Shown: positions 23,272 to 34,586 of the stretch, one piece after another | Layout: every line of letters starts with the position of its first letter | Numbering within the stretch: position 1 is the stretch's first letter | Origin: Cylindrotheca closterium | Taxonomy: Eukaryota > Bacillariophyta > Bacillariophyceae > Bacillariales > Bacillariaceae | Reading direction: 5' to 3' | Assembly: GCA_933822405.4 (NCBI GenBank) | Contig: CAKOGP040002069.1 | Location: forward strand, 1-64,000 | Length of the DNA: 64,000 nt | The notes under the pieces: generated by a model | What the model was told of the DNA's origin: nothing | Databases searched by the model: none | The model's input: only the letters and a program-made list of their open reading frames with translations | Made by a program: the position numbers and the translations under genes

Positions 23272-26200
23272 TTATAACTTGATCACTTCAATGCTCCTGT
23301 CGTTCATGCCTCCAGCAGACTCTTCATTTCGACGGATATCTTCAATCAAGTTGTCATAGCTATAAACGCTCGATACGGAAGGGGAAATTGGTCCATGAGA
23401 AGAGGACGAAGCTGACAATCGCAAAACGGCTTCGTCGAGCCCAGGCGGACCTTCATTCGAAGTCTTTGACGCATATGGATTTGGAAGATGGCGACCGTTT
23501 TCGATATCTCGCAAGTTAGCTAGAATTGCTTTTGCCTCCCGTCCGGCAGCATCGTCGTCCACAACACCATCTCGTATCTCCAAAGATATTTGCGGTCTGA
23601 CATTTTTGGAAAAGTTTGTTCTGGAGCCAATAATGGAATCATTGACAATCATTTTCTTGGTGGTGTGATGTTTCTGTAGACGTAATTTCCACAGAACAAC
23701 CATGAGCAGCCAGTATCCGGCATAAACGCCAATGCCAATGCCAAGAAACGCAATTTCCCCTTCCTTCATATAATCATTTGCGATAGCCGAGTAAATCACA
23801 CCGCTTGATATAGTCAGCACCCATGTTGATACGGGAATCAATGGATTGTAGTTTGTCAAGATGTTTTTGCGACCAGATGTCCCCCAGCTCTTCTTTCCAA
23901 TCGTCAAAATCGCAAAAAGTTTCGAAGGTAACAGCGAGCTCACGTAAAGAGAGGAGTATAGACTTGTGAAAATCATGACAGGATCTCTTCGAACTAGACT
24001 TGCAAAGAGGCCCTTGAGAAGGCCGACCAGCTGGATGATGATAAGAAGATGAATTAGCACCCAGAGCTCTCCCGACCATGTGATTCTGATCATCGTGTAC
24101 ATGATTAAGAATGGGAAAGCGCCTGAAAAAATTGCTTCGCACGCCATCCACAAATGATGTTTGTGCCACCACATACTATTGAACAACCATTCACGGTAGT
24201 AGCTTTTTGTCCATCTGATTTGTTGAGACAACCAGCGCAAATATGTTGACGGTGTTTCTGTCTTGCAGAATGATCGTTGTGTGTACTTTGTGGCGTAGCC
24301 CATCTGCAGAATTCGGTTGGTCAGATGTCTATCGTCACCAAACGTGCAAACTAAAAGCGAGAAATTACGATACAGAATAAGCTGATGAAGAAATGAATGA
24401 AAAGAAGATGACCAAGAAATACGCAACATACCATGGCCAAGAAACCTTTGATCAGACCACAAGTCGACAATCTTGTTAATCAAAGACATGCGGTAAAGCC
24501 CAATTGGTCCAGAGATGCAAGAAACGCAACCGAAATAACTTTGGCACGCTCGCTCGATGTTGAATGCCATCCAATAGCGGAGACTACTCAAGAAGGACAC
24601 AAAGGAGTCACCCGAATTCCAAATTCTAACATCCCCGCCAACAGCTCCAGTATTTGGTTGAGAATCTAGAATCCATGCAAGCTCGACCATAGCCCTTGAA
24701 TCTAGCTGAGTATCGGAGTCACAAACCTGAACATAGTCAGCTTTTTCTTTCAGTACTTTGAACGCGGTGTACATCACTTCGCGCTTTCCACCCCATTTTT
24801 GCATCAGACATACAAATTGATTCATTTCGATGCATTCGTTCAGAGTGCTCACTCCATTATCACTGTCATTAAGACCCTCTGGGAGCTCGTGAAAGTTGTA
24901 GTCCCATCGGAAGAATGCCGGGTCATGGCCGTTGCCTCTGACTACATCGTTGAAAATCTGGGCCATATATACTGAATCTGCTTCATTTCCATCGATACAG
25001 CAGATGACCTTGAATTTGTCGCGGGGATACTTCATATTCATTGCCCCCATTAGGCACTCACGAAAATAATGAGGGTCTTCTTGATATGCTGAGATTTGGA
25101 GTGCAATCGTCTTCGTTGCCGTTTCCTCATAGTTTGTGGGTGGAGCTTGCTTTTCAACCCGCCTATTTTCGAGAGATGCAAAAATCGATTCAATTGCCAA
25201 GTACATGAGGAGACCAGCGCCATATACTCCAAAGGAAAATCTTCCGTTCTCCGCTTCCAAGAGGCGTATTCCAATGTCGTAGGAGTATATCATTCCGATG
25301 AGAGCACCACAGCCACAGAACAAAGTAATCACTAGACGAAAGAGCCAATATAGCTTTGTATGCCGGTATCCCCCGTGTAATATCTGACATTCTGGTGGGG
25401 CCAAGTCCTTGAGCTCTTGCCTGTTTTTATGTTTCTTCTTTCCTGGCGGAGGCCCGCTTCCGTAGCCGGCGTATCCATACTTGGTGCTATTGTATTGGTT
25501 AGAATCAATTGACCAATCTGTATCTGAGACTGTCCCCACTGTACTTTCTGCGTCCGCTACCTCGTCCATGCGGCCATCCATTATTGGTGGTTGGTGCGAG
25601 TTGGAGAGCGGCAATGGGTCAATCGGTCCACTGTTCGACACCTCTTCATTGACGTTTGCAGGAAACTTCTCAATGCAGTCAATTGCTTTATTCTCCTCGG
25701 CAATGCTTTCCTCTCGTTTCATGGATTCAGGACTTGTCGTAGCTTTCTTCTTGAATGCATTATTATCATCGGCAAAGTCAATTCGTGGAGATGACTCGCT
25801 GATGGAATGCATGCTGGGTGTTTTTTCACTGAAAAGGGATTTATCACTGAACAGAGACCACACAGAACTCGTTGGTGATTCGGCTCGCTTTCGTTCTCTC
25901 CGACTCGACACCACGCTCGAAAATCCACTGGGAGAAGATGGTCTCGCAACATCATTCTTTTTGTTTGAAACAACAACCGTGCTTTCACCGGAACGGTACG
26001 TGAATACTGATTTTGAGTCCAACGACCGCGAGGTGGTGAAGTGGATAGAGTCCTGAAATCCAGGGGGGGTTTTGATTTCTACTTTCTTAGTAATGATACC
26101 CGATCCAGATTTCTTTCGAGGGCTCCCTGCATTCTTTTGTGAAGATTGCGATGACTTTGACTTCCCTTCCATTTGGCGTCGCAAGGCCTCATCGGAGTCA

Positions 26201-26325
26201 TCAGACAAGTCTAAATGTATTTCCATAGTACCTTTGACAAGTTCTGAAAGCTGAAGGCACTGCTCCTGGGATGGCTTTCTGTCCTGCTGGTTCGACAGAG
26301 AGGTATGTAGGTAGTTGATGATCAA
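23272..26325 (-). CDS. GT2 synthase, hyaluronan/chitin synthase-like
   Basis: Membrane glycosyltransferase that would extend a polysaccharide from a nucleotide sugar while moving it through the membrane. Exons 26325-24432 and 24350-23272; the 81-nt intron is a multiple of three, so the frame also reads through it. 990 residues. About 330 disordered N-terminal residues come first. Two membrane helices precede the GT-A domain: CCIDGN, DSDT (536-539), GDVRIWNSG, SCISGPIGLYR, GDDRHLTN (from 636) and QQIRWTKS, the full processive GT2 set. Four or more C-terminal membrane helices follow. Close in plan to fungal/diatom GT2 proteins linked to cell-surface form. The product cannot be told. Start uncertain; a later ATG at about 26220 is possible. 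Confidence 0.85.
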   Translation of the reverse strand: MIINYLHTSLSNQQDRKPSQEQCLQLSELVKGTMEIHLDLSDDSDEALRRQMEGKSKSSQSSQKNAGSPRKKSGSGIITKKVEIKTPPGFQDSIHFTTSRSLDSKSVFTYRSGESTVVVSNKKNDVARPSSPSGFSSVVSSRRERKRAESPTSSVWSLFSDKSLFSEKTPSMHSISESSPRIDFADDNNAFKKKATTSPESMKREESIAEENKAIDCIEKFPANVNEEVSNSGPIDPLPLSNSHQPPIMDGRMDEVADAESTVGTVSDTDWSIDSNQYNSTKYGYAGYGSGPPPGKKKHKNRQELKDLAPPECQILHGGYRHTKLYWLFRLVITLFCGCGALIGMIYSYDIGIRLLEAENGRFSFGVYGAGLLMYLAIESIFASLENRRVEKQAPPTNYEETATKTIALQISAYQEDPHYFRECLMGAMNMKYPRDKFKVICCIDGNEADSVYMAQIFNDVVRGNGHDPAFFRWDYNFHELPEGLNDSDNGVSTLNECIEMNQFVCLMQKWGGKREVMYTAFKVLKEKADYVQVCDSDTQLDSRAMVELAWILDSQPNTGAVGGDVRIWNSGDSFVSFLSSLRYWMAFNIERACQSYFGCVSCISGPIGLYRMSLINKIVDLWSDQRFLGHGMLRISWSSSFHSFLHQLILYRNFSLLVCTFGDDRHLTNRILQMGYATKYTQRSFCKTETPSTYLRWLSQQIRWTKSYYREWLFNSMWWHKHHLWMACEAIFSGAFPFLIMYTMIRITWSGELWVLIHLLIIIQLVGLLKGLFASLVRRDPVMIFTSLYSSLYVSSLLPSKLFAILTIGKKSWGTSGRKNILTNYNPLIPVSTWVLTISSGVIYSAIANDYMKEGEIAFLGIGIGVYAGYWLLMVVLWKLRLQKHHTTKKMIVNDSIIGSRTNFSKNVRPQISLEIRDGVVDDDAAGREAKAILANLRDIENGRHLPNPYASKTSNEGPPGLDEAVLRLSASSSSHGPISPSVSSVYSYDNLIEDIRRNEESAGGMNDRSIEVIKL

Positions 26326-26996
26326 GCGATTCCTTGTCGTGCCAGCATGCGACTAACGGTCATGTCGGACACGCGTGGCAAAAGCTTTCTAGTCGAATGA
26401 ATCCACTTGTTCTGTATCATTTCACTTTCATTTTACGTGATACCGGTATATGATATCACATCACGCCACCAAAGATACCAATGCTACTATTCTGATACTT
26501 ACAATACGGCGCACGTAAATGACGGCTTGACGGCTTTCTTTATGAGGAACGATACTATCAAGAAGATTGTGCGCAGTTGTAAATTGAAATTGAGAGACGC
26601 GCCAACACAACATTGCTACTGCAGATATTTCCACACAGCTTCACGTCTCAAATGATATGTCTGCTTCAATCAAGTTGTCGAAAGCAAATATACCTGGACC
26701 CTTCGCGAAAGATGACATGAAGGTTCTCACAACACTTTGGATCACTGAGGGACGTATATTGTTTCAGCCACATTTTGGTGTGCAGCTCTAACTAGTATCA
26801 AAATGCAGCACGAGTGTATAGCCTAGACGTGACGCAGTTTCCAACAATCTCAGTCGTTATTCCCACCTCTGCACAAGCCAAAAAGAATACAAACCGAATT
26901 CCAGATTCTCGTTGGCTTTCGTCCACCGCACACCCACAGAAAGGCATCAAGTGTTTTTGTGATAGATTCTTGAAGTTTCCTCTCCACCCATCAATT
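26326..26996. other. 5' flank of the GT2 gene
   Basis: No gene recognised. TACCGGTA at 26441-26448 lies 116 bp upstream of the GT2 start. Confidence 0.5.
26441..26448. promoter_or_regulatory. TACCGGTA palindrome
   Basis: 116 bp upstream of the GT2 synthase start. Confidence 0.5.
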
Positions 26997-27490
26997 CTAC
27001 AGTGTCATTGAAGAAGGAAAGGTTGAATCACATACTACAGTGCCAATACCAGGTACTGATTGCGCACCCAGAAATATGGTGTCAGTCAACGAGGATGATG
27101 CGCTGCCCCGTGCGTCATATGTAGACACTGAGACTTTTGCCTGACTCAGTTCTTCTTTATCCATTGATCTCATTGGAACAACAGGAAGATTATCCACAGG
27201 CGGCATCATGAGGCCAGACGAAGACTTGTCTCTACTATTCACGACTCTAGATTGCTCCACAATAAGTTCTACATTGCTTCGTCTATTCCCTTCTTGAGCT
27301 TGGTCGGACTTGCCATTTTCCGGCTGATGTAGAGGGTAGACGAGGGCTCAAAATACTTGCGTCTTGGCTCGCCCCCGTCGTTGCATTATCACCATGATCA
27401 TCGTCATGAACAGTTCCATTATTTCTCATCATACGCTCTCGCCCCCAACGTTGCTCTGCGAAAGCGTCGCGGCAACAGACTCGCATGGTT
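26997..27490 (-). pseudogene. Possible frameshifted coding fragment
   Basis: A minus-strand frame from 27486 (MRVCCRDAFAEQRWGRER) and another from about 27350 (PENGKSDQAQEGNRRS to FPSSMTL) read smoothly end to end if one base is added or removed near 27350. The composition is polar and unlike random sequence. No family recognised; it could be a small spliced gene whose intron I cannot place. Confidence 0.25.
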
Positions 27491-27812
27491 GTGCTTTCCT
27501 GATGGTTTCAGCGGCATGACATACAAATAATGCCGCGGATTTCTGGATCGATAAAATGATGGGAAGAAAATGTACCGCAACCTTTACCGCCACCACTTCG
27601 CCCGTCATCAAGACGAATGACAGAATTTCGCACTTTCGCACACATCCAGATGATATTATTTGGCTCCTGCATTTAGAACATCACCACTAGTAAAATAAAA
27701 CCTTCCGTAATCTAGATACGTGTACGATTCTAGAATCTACCTTGCCAATGAGCACAGTGCTGCTGTCCCCATGATTACAATATCGGCTCCCAATCCAACC
27801 GGTACTATAAAA

Positions 27813-29153
27813 TCAAGAGAATTCACCAGCTCGTCCTCTTTCGTTCAATTGATGAAAGAAGTCTAACATTGGATTGTCACCAGGAACATACAAGCTGGCA
27901 TCCTTGCTATCTCCACTACCATCATATGTAACGATGGCATCATCGACATCTCCATCACGAAAGCTAATGTTAACACGGCCCATTTCGATACCTACGTCTT
28001 CCTCATCTCCATCAAATCGTGGATGCAACCATATTGCGTGCTTGGCCTCTTCTCCCAAACAGGCATTTTCCACGTTGACTTCTAGTTCTTCCTCAAAGTC
28101 GAAGTCTTTGGGCAATTTCTTGGAGAGAACTGGATGTGTGTCCACGAATTTGATAACGTCCAAATCGTAGGCGGCTTGGACATTGAGCATGGTCAAGCGG
28201 GGGGCGTACAATTCCAAATACTCCAAACACTCGGCTCGATGCAAGCGGATATTGTCAAGTTCGTTGGAAGCGAACTTGAGATAGGGCACTCGCAACTTGT
28301 AAGAATCAAAGGATTCCAACTTGGTAGCATGGGCCAACATGGTATTGACCCAGTCGGGATTACCAAAACCCCAATAGTGACAGGTAAAGTCTTTTAGTTC
28401 GGGGCATTTTATGACGAAATCAGGGTCGTCGTCTTGAGTAGGGTTTTGCATAGAGATGATTTTCACCTTGGGAGTGAGTTCGGGCGTCAAATGAATTTGT
28501 TTCATGCTGACATCTTCCAATTGAAATTCAATCAAATTCGGCAACTTGATGTTCAGACAGGGGGCATACTCCTCCGTGTAAAAGCCATCCGAGCAAATTC
28601 GCAAGACAGTGACTTCTTCATTGCCATCCAAAGCATCAATCTTCTCTTGCATGTCATCATTTGCGGTAATGACCACCAAATCCTTCTTGATGCGACGGTC
28701 TCCCAAACGTTCGGCCGGAAGAAGGGTATGAAATCCTTCAAAGCACCACTTGGGGCCCTGGGTAATCTTGGTTTCAGATTTGGCGGAAAGACCAGATCCA
28801 GTTCGTCGATAACTATAATTGCAAGCCTGGCACATTAGAGCCAATGTCACCCCATCCCCACCATAACAGGACCCGCAGCTTTGCTGCAAGTGTTCGGGAT
28901 GAGGAACTCGGCAACCCATCAAGACTGGATTTCCATGTCCATCATCTTCAACCGTCTCCAAGCAACGAGTGCACTTATCACCGACTTCAAGGTTCCGATC
29001 GACAAAGACTGGTTTGCCACAGGTTTTCTTGTGAAGTTTCCAATGCTGCTTTTGGCAGTCTCGAGAACAATATTTCATCGTCTTGCATTTTCCACAAACA
29101 AGGCTGGATGATTTGGCGCAAATGACACAGGCTTTGGGATCTGTTTTGGGCAT
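27813..29153 (-). CDS. MYND zinc-finger protein, copy 1
   Basis: 446 residues from MPKTDPKACV. A canonical MYND finger opens the protein: Cys9, Cys12, Cys20, Cys23, Cys29, Cys33, His41 and Cys45, a zinc fold that binds proteins. A second Cys-rich part (CTRCLETV, CGSCYGG, CQACNYSY) follows. The rest has leucine-rich-like strands (LPNLIEFQLEDVSM, ELKDFTCHYW, LEYLELYAPRLTMLNV). The frame is open upstream to 29234, but copy 2 has a stop just before this ATG and the flank is shared, so 29153 is preferred. The acidic C-terminus differs from copy 2. Diatoms have many genes of this plan; the biological role is unknown. Confidence 0.8.
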   Translation of the reverse strand: MPKTDPKACVICAKSSSLVCGKCKTMKYCSRDCQKQHWKLHKKTCGKPVFVDRNLEVGDKCTRCLETVEDDGHGNPVLMGCRVPHPEHLQQSCGSCYGGDGVTLALMCQACNYSYRRTGSGLSAKSETKITQGPKWCFEGFHTLLPAERLGDRRIKKDLVVITANDDMQEKIDALDGNEEVTVLRICSDGFYTEEYAPCLNIKLPNLIEFQLEDVSMKQIHLTPELTPKVKIISMQNPTQDDDPDFVIKCPELKDFTCHYWGFGNPDWVNTMLAHATKLESFDSYKLRVPYLKFASNELDNIRLHRAECLEYLELYAPRLTMLNVQAAYDLDVIKFVDTHPVLSKKLPKDFDFEEELEVNVENACLGEEAKHAIWLHPRFDGDEEDVGIEMGRVNISFRDGDVDDAIVTYDGSGDSKDASLYVPGDNPMLDFFHQLNERGRAGEFS

Positions 29154-29594
29154 ACTGTCGAAAGGTGAGTAGTCTATTGGTTTAGGAGACTGCTGGTATT
29201 GCATCACGAACCAATGGTGAGGAGCGACACGCAATTTGCAGAAACTATAAAGTATGAAAATATATGCGGCAGCCTCGAAAAATGTGTCAAAAAAATGCTG
29301 CCAAAAAAATTCCGCGCCAATTTCAATTCAAATATAAATGATTTCGACCACTCCGAATTAAATCACGGTCGCAAAGAATGAAACATGATGAGGGTCATAG
29401 AATAATAACCTTCAGCCTTTTATTTACGTAAAATACTATTAATACCTGTACGATTCTAGATTCTACCTCGCCACAACTCGTTGTTGGCGTCAACGAGCTC
29501 AAAAAGAATGAATCCTTCCGTCGAGATGAAAATATAATAATGCCTTTCAATCCACACCGGACGACGCCACTAGTACGTGTACCCTCTAATAACA
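29154..29594. other. Spacer between tandem MYND genes
   Basis: No gene. About 29450-29470 repeats the ACGATTCTAGA.TCTACC block found 3' of copy 1 at about 27722-27742, so the duplication included 3' flank. Confidence 0.6.
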
Positions 29595-30857
29595 TCAATA
29601 GAATCCACCACCGCTGTGAAATTGATGAAACATGGCTTCCATGGAAGCCATGGGATTGCCACCACCACCAAATCCACCAAAGCCGTCATCACTATCATCG
29701 TCATCCAAGCCTCCATAAAATCGTGGATGATGCTCAATTGCGTGCCTAGCTTCTCCTCCCAAACAGGCGTTGACCGTATTGACTTCGAGTTCCCGATTGA
29801 ATCGAAAGTTTTTGGGCAGTTTTTTGGAAAGAACTGGATGTGTGTCCACAAATTTGATAACGTCCAAATCGTAGGCGGCTTGGACATTGAGCATGGTCAA
29901 TCGAGGGGCATACAATTCCAAATACTCCAAGCACTCGGCTCGATGCAAGCGGATATTGTCTAGTTTGTTGGAAGCAAACATGAGATAGTCAACTCGCAAC
30001 TTGTAAGAATCAAAGGATTCCAACTTGGTAGCATGGGCCAGCATGGTATTGACCCAGTCGGAATTTCCCGGACCCCAGTAGTGACAGGAAAACCTTTTTA
30101 GTTCGGAGCATTCAATGACAAAATCGGGGTCTTCACATTGGGTAGGGTTTTGCATGGAGATGATTTTCACCTTGGGAGTGAGATCGGGTGTCAAAACAAT
30201 TTGATCCATGCTGACATCTTCCAATTGAAATTCAATCAAATTCGGCAACTTGATGTTCAGAGAGGGGGCGTACTCCTCCGTGTAAAGGCCATCCGAGCAA
30301 ATTCGCAAGACCGTAATCTCTTCATTGCCATCCAAAGCATCAATCTCCTCTTGCATGTCTTCATTTGCGGTAATGACCACCAAATCTTTCTTGACACGGC
30401 GGTCTCCCAAACGTTCCGCTGGAAGAAGGGTATGAGATCCTTCGAAACACCACTTGGGGCCCTGGGTAATCCTGGTTTCAGATATGGGGGCATCACCAGA
30501 TCCAGTTCGTCGATAACTATAATTGCAAGCCTGGCACATTAGACTCAATTGCATTCCACCGCCACCATAACAGGATCCGCAATTCTGTTGCAAGTGTTCG
30601 GGATGAGGAACTCGACAACCCATCAAGACTGGATTTCCATGTCCATCATCTTCAACCGTCTCCAAACAACGAGTGCACTTATCACCGACTTCAAGGGGCC
30701 GATCGACAAAGACTGGTTTGCCACAGGTTTTCTTGTGAAGTTTCCAATGCTGCTTTTGGCAGTCTCGAGAGCAATAATTCATAACCTTGCATTTTCCACA
30801 AACATGGTTCGATGATTTGGCGCAAATGACACAGGCTTTGGGATCTGTTTTGGGCAT
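29595..30857 (-). CDS. MYND zinc-finger protein, copy 2
   Basis: 420 residues. Same architecture as the gene at 27813: an N-terminal MYND finger with all eight ligands, then the CTRCLETV/CGSCYGG/CQACNYSY block and leucine-rich-like strands, with very high identity through most of the length. An in-frame TAA lies a few codons before MPKTDP, which fixes the start. The C-terminus is different, Asp- and Gly-rich (DDDDSDDGFGGFGGGG). Direct tandem array on the same strand, so a recent local duplication. Function unknown beyond likely protein binding. Confidence 0.82.
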   Translation of the reverse strand: MPKTDPKACVICAKSSNHVCGKCKVMNYCSRDCQKQHWKLHKKTCGKPVFVDRPLEVGDKCTRCLETVEDDGHGNPVLMGCRVPHPEHLQQNCGSCYGGGGMQLSLMCQACNYSYRRTGSGDAPISETRITQGPKWCFEGSHTLLPAERLGDRRVKKDLVVITANEDMQEEIDALDGNEEITVLRICSDGLYTEEYAPSLNIKLPNLIEFQLEDVSMDQIVLTPDLTPKVKIISMQNPTQCEDPDFVIECSELKRFSCHYWGPGNSDWVNTMLAHATKLESFDSYKLRVDYLMFASNKLDNIRLHRAECLEYLELYAPRLTMLNVQAAYDLDVIKFVDTHPVLSKKLPKNFRFNRELEVNTVNACLGGEARHAIEHHPRFYGGLDDDDSDDGFGGFGGGGNPMASMEAMFHQFHSGGGFY

Positions 30858-31824
30858 ACTGTCGAAAGGTGGATAGTCTTATGTTGTTGTATCGGGAGTG
30901 TGAGGAGTACAATTTTTGTGTCTATCAGAAGCTATATTTTTCTGTAGGATGCAGATATAGATGTACGTGTACCTCCTGTACGAACCTGGTTCAACCCAGC
31001 GTGTCAAACAAACAAAAAATACCGCGCCAAAATCATTTCGACCACTCCGACTTTTAAAAAAAGCATCATGGCGCCGGTAGATTTTGTCACCTTCGAAGCA
31101 GAGCCATCATTACACTCTTCAAGATTTCAAGCAATTGCTTGGAAATGAACCACTTTCGAGGCCAAGATGATTAGTTTTTGTCCTTGTACCTATCGTCAAT
31201 CCAGGCATACCTCTCCCGTACATGGTTTACTACATGAATGATGTTTTTTTCAGGCAGTACTAATAATTCTGCTTGTAGTTTTTAATCCATGTTGGTACTG
31301 ATGCTTTCTTTCGGTGAGACGTTTGTTGCAAATGTTTGACACACACGGTATGGTACGAATCAAGTTCCAATGCCAAGTTTGAAGTTGCTGGGGGAAATTT
31401 AATTTGAAAAAATAAACAGGGAGAGAAAGGCAAAGGGGGCGAACAATTTTTACTCGTCGTGCGTGTGTCGTACGTGCTTATTCTAATCGCGCGCACCAAA
31501 CGCGCGTCAAAAAGGATTCTTTTTTTCGCGATGACCTGGAACCACGCTCGAATCGAATCGTGTGTGTCGATTACGTAGGCACGTGGTAGGTGTTTGCACG
31601 TACACGTCAGAATTTCGCTCACCACTCTCAACTCCGCGTCCGATCGAATTCGAATTGAAATTCTCATCGTCCAAAAGTTCTTGCAAGTTGTTGGAAGAAT
31701 CGCACACCACACACGGGCAGGATACACAAGCACGAGGTCGTTTGAGGCAATCCGATTCTTTAGCAATCGATTTATATATTTTTACTAATACCGGTACCGG
31801 TACAAACACTCACTGGAAACAGAA
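30858..31824. other. Intergenic region
   Basis: No supported gene. A 168-codon minus ORF (31260-31766) has no recognisable domain. Two overlapping TACCGGTA copies lie at 31789-31802, directly before the next gene. Confidence 0.5.
31789..31802. promoter_or_regulatory. Double TACCGGTA palindrome
   Basis: Two overlapping copies ending 22 bp before the Fuseless-like start. Confidence 0.55.
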
Positions 31825-32847
31825 GTGTCAGTGAACAACATGTCGACAATGCTCCTCAACTCTTCGTTGGTCTTTCCAACGTCTTCTGCGTTGCAACAAC
31901 AGCAGCTTCGAGGTGTGCCCAACCGTCATGGATCGCTGGTGGTTCCATACTCGACGAGTTCTTCCTTGTACAAGTCTGCCTTGCCATCCACGAATGCTGG
32001 TGCATCAAAGGCAGTCCAAGGATCATCCAGTCAGCATCAGCACATTCAGATGGCAAAGAAGACAGCCAGAGCATTGCTCAGCACCGTCTCGGATTCGTCC
32101 AAGCTTGCTGGCAAATCATCATCCACCACCACCACCAATGCTACCATCAAACGATCCAAAGCCAGTGCGGCCATGTCGAATGCTGTCAATGCTTACATTC
32201 CATCCTCATCTTCCAAAGCCATCCCCAAGTTGATGCACGCCAGTCTTCCACTTCAAATTGGCATTGGCATGGCCTCGGCCTGCTATTGGCGAGGCATGTG
32301 GTATGTCTTGGACGATCAATTGTATCCACAAGACCAAGCCAAATCGGCCATTGCGAGTCTAGCCGCGGGCAGTGTGGGACTGGCAGCCTCTCAAGCCTAC
32401 TTGTTTGATCCTGGCTGCCACGAATTCAAATGGCCCAAGACGGCGACCATGTGCAAGGGTACCGAAGCCAAGAAATGGTTGGCCCTATATGGACTTACCA
32501 CCTCGTGCATTTTGATTTGGAGAGGTGCGTGGGTGGGTTGCGATGTGGTGTACGAAAGTATTACCAATGAATCGGCCCTGGATCCCAAGCATTTGACCAT
32601 TTCGGGATTGGCCAGTCATGGAATTGCCTTGGTGGGTCTCCTTGCCATGGGACGTCTCTCGAGTACCCTAGGGCCTCCCTACCATGGGACGCTTGTCATG
32701 AAGGATGAGGACAAGTTGAATACCAAAAACAAGAACTTGAAGCGGAACATGGCACGAACGGCAGGGCGTTCGTCGCGAATGTCCATGGTCTTGCCTCTGG
32801 TAGGAGAGGGATACGGCAAGTTGCGCCAAATGCTCCCAAAGAAATGA
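31825..32847 (+). CDS. Fuseless-like multi-pass membrane protein
   Basis: Single exon, 340 residues. The first 130 residues are Ser/Thr-rich and may hold an organelle leader. The rest is a set of membrane helices with two matching motifs, CYWRGMWYVLDDQLYP (about residue 152) and LIWRGAWVGCDVVYE (about 232), separated by further helices, and a basic tail. The repeated W-R-G-x-W...D pattern recalls the Fuseless family of membrane proteins, known from animal synapses but also in protists; transport role unproven. Start at 31825, or MSTML at 31840. Confidence 0.5.
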   Translation: MSVNNMSTMLLNSSLVFPTSSALQQQQLRGVPNRHGSLVVPYSTSSSLYKSALPSTNAGASKAVQGSSSQHQHIQMAKKTARALLSTVSDSSKLAGKSSSTTTTNATIKRSKASAAMSNAVNAYIPSSSSKAIPKLMHASLPLQIGIGMASACYWRGMWYVLDDQLYPQDQAKSAIASLAAGSVGLAASQAYLFDPGCHEFKWPKTATMCKGTEAKKWLALYGLTTSCILIWRGAWVGCDVVYESITNESALDPKHLTISGLASHGIALVGLLAMGRLSSTLGPPYHGTLVMKDEDKLNTKNKNLKRNMARTAGRSSRMSMVLPLVGEGYGKLRQMLPKK

Positions 32848-33151
32848 ATGATGATTTTCATGATATTATATATATACGAACCCAATTTTGAACAGTTTTG
32901 ATGACTAAAAATTTTAAAAATGCTATGCTATTATTGAATAATGCAGTACCTATTTTATGGATTCACTAGTACAGTACCCTATATTCAATATACACAATCT
33001 CACCATCGACATGGTTGCCTACTATTGGAAAGGAGGTAGGCAGGACATATGGAATGATATTGATTCTACTTGAGTGCTATTACATGTGTGTGACTTGTAT
33101 TCTTCTTCTTCTTCTACTACTCGTTTTTTTTTGTTTTTTGACATGACAGTA
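32848..33151. other. Short convergent intergenic spacer
   Basis: AT-rich, between two converging genes. A CTT/TTC run is at about 33100-33118. Nothing else seen. Confidence 0.5.
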
Positions 33152-34586
33152 TTAGAATGGAACAAAGGGCTTGTCAAAGATATCCTTGGCCTTGCCCATG
33201 GTACCGTGAGCCACCATGGATCCCAAGGCTTCCACGACAATGCGAAGCGCCATAAGAGAGGTGATGTCGGCATGGTCATAGGGGGGAGAGACTTCCACCA
33301 CTTCCATGCCACACAATCCTTCGGCCGCTACCAAACCAACTAGTTTCAGAGCTTCGCGAGGAAGCAAACCACCAGGTTCGGGCCAACCAGTTCCAGGCAC
33401 AAAGGCAGCTTCAATCGAGTCAATGTCATAACTCAAATAGACGGCATCACAACCATCCCAAGCTCTCTCCAAGGCCATTTCAGCAACCTTCTCAATACCC
33501 ATTACTTCAACGTCGTCCATGGTAAAAATGTTGGTGTTGCGTTCCACCATGTTGGGGACTGCAGCCCGAGGCACTTGCCAACCACCAATGCCAATTTGGA
33601 CCAAGTTTTCGGGACGGACATTGGGCAAATTGGTGGCATGAAAGTAGGGAGTGGTGTGCATGCGTTCGTCCAAATCCTTTTCTTGAATGTCGGCGTGTCG
33701 ATCCACATGAATAATGCCAATGCGCTTGGAGGTCACCGACGCCAATCCACGGACGGTGGGGAATCCAATTGAGTGGTCGCCACCCAGAATGATGGGAAAG
33801 GTTCCAGTAGAAGCCACATGAGCAATCGCATTGGAGATTTGGTCAAAGGACTTTTCGAGATTGGCCGGAATGGTAAAGACATCACCCGCATCACAGAGTG
33901 TCATTTGTTCCCGAAGGTCAATTCCTCGTTCGTAGTTGTAAGGTGTGTACAAGGCAGAAATGCGGCGAATTCCTTGGGGTCCAAAGCGTGTTCCAGATCG
34001 GTAGGTGCAGCCACCATCAAAGGGAACGCCCACTACCGTGGCGTCGTAGTTGCCCACATCGTGAATGTTTTCTACGTAGGGTGCCTTCATGAAGGTATTG
34101 ATTCCAGCAAAGTGGGGGAGTTCGCCACGGGAAAAGGTGGGAATGGTCTTGTCTTCAATGGAAGAAGCACCAGGGAGACCAATTTCCAATCCTCGCTTGA
34201 CTTCGGCGTCATGGACGGTTGTGGGGAGTTCGGCTTCCTGCATAGTAGGAACAAGGTTGCATTTTCAATTTGGATTATTGCAAGGTCACGGCATTGTGGT
34301 GATGGAAGATCATCATAGTTTAGTACATACATGAGCGAGGAGAATACTGTGTTAGATACAAATTGAATGTGTGTTTGTGTGTGTGAAACAGGAATGACAA
34401 CTTGAAAGATTTCCCATCATCGAGTCTTCTCCTAGCCATCAACTATAGTATAGTACGACGTACCTTCAAAGCTGCAGCCCATCCTTTGGTGGTCTGAGGA
34501 TCAAATGGACTTGGATGATGGTAGCGAACTTGCTTCTTTGCAGATCTTCGAAGTAGAGTAGACGAAGCTTTGATGAGGTTGTTCAT
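33152..34586 (-). CDS. Mitochondrial ureohydrolase (agmatinase-like)
   Basis: Two exons, 34586-34464 and 34237-33152, with a 226-nt intron (GTACGT...GCAG); 402 residues. Exon 1 encodes a basic, Ser-rich leader (MNNLIKASSTLLRRSAKKQV), a typical mitochondrial presequence. The ureohydrolase fold follows, with metal ligands His196 (GGDHS), Asp220/His222/Asp224 (VDRHAD) and Asp312/Asp314 (SYDID), and GTGWPEPGG. It would hydrolyse a guanidino compound, releasing urea. The family includes agmatinase, guanidinobutyrase and guanidine hydrolase; the DRHAD in place of the usual DAHxD makes the substrate uncertain. Head-to-head with a urea-type transporter, suggesting shared regulation. Confidence 0.85.

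Noticed and set aside
31260..31766. 168-codon minus-strand ORF
   Set aside because: No domain, unlikely composition, sits in the promoter side of the Fuseless-like gene.
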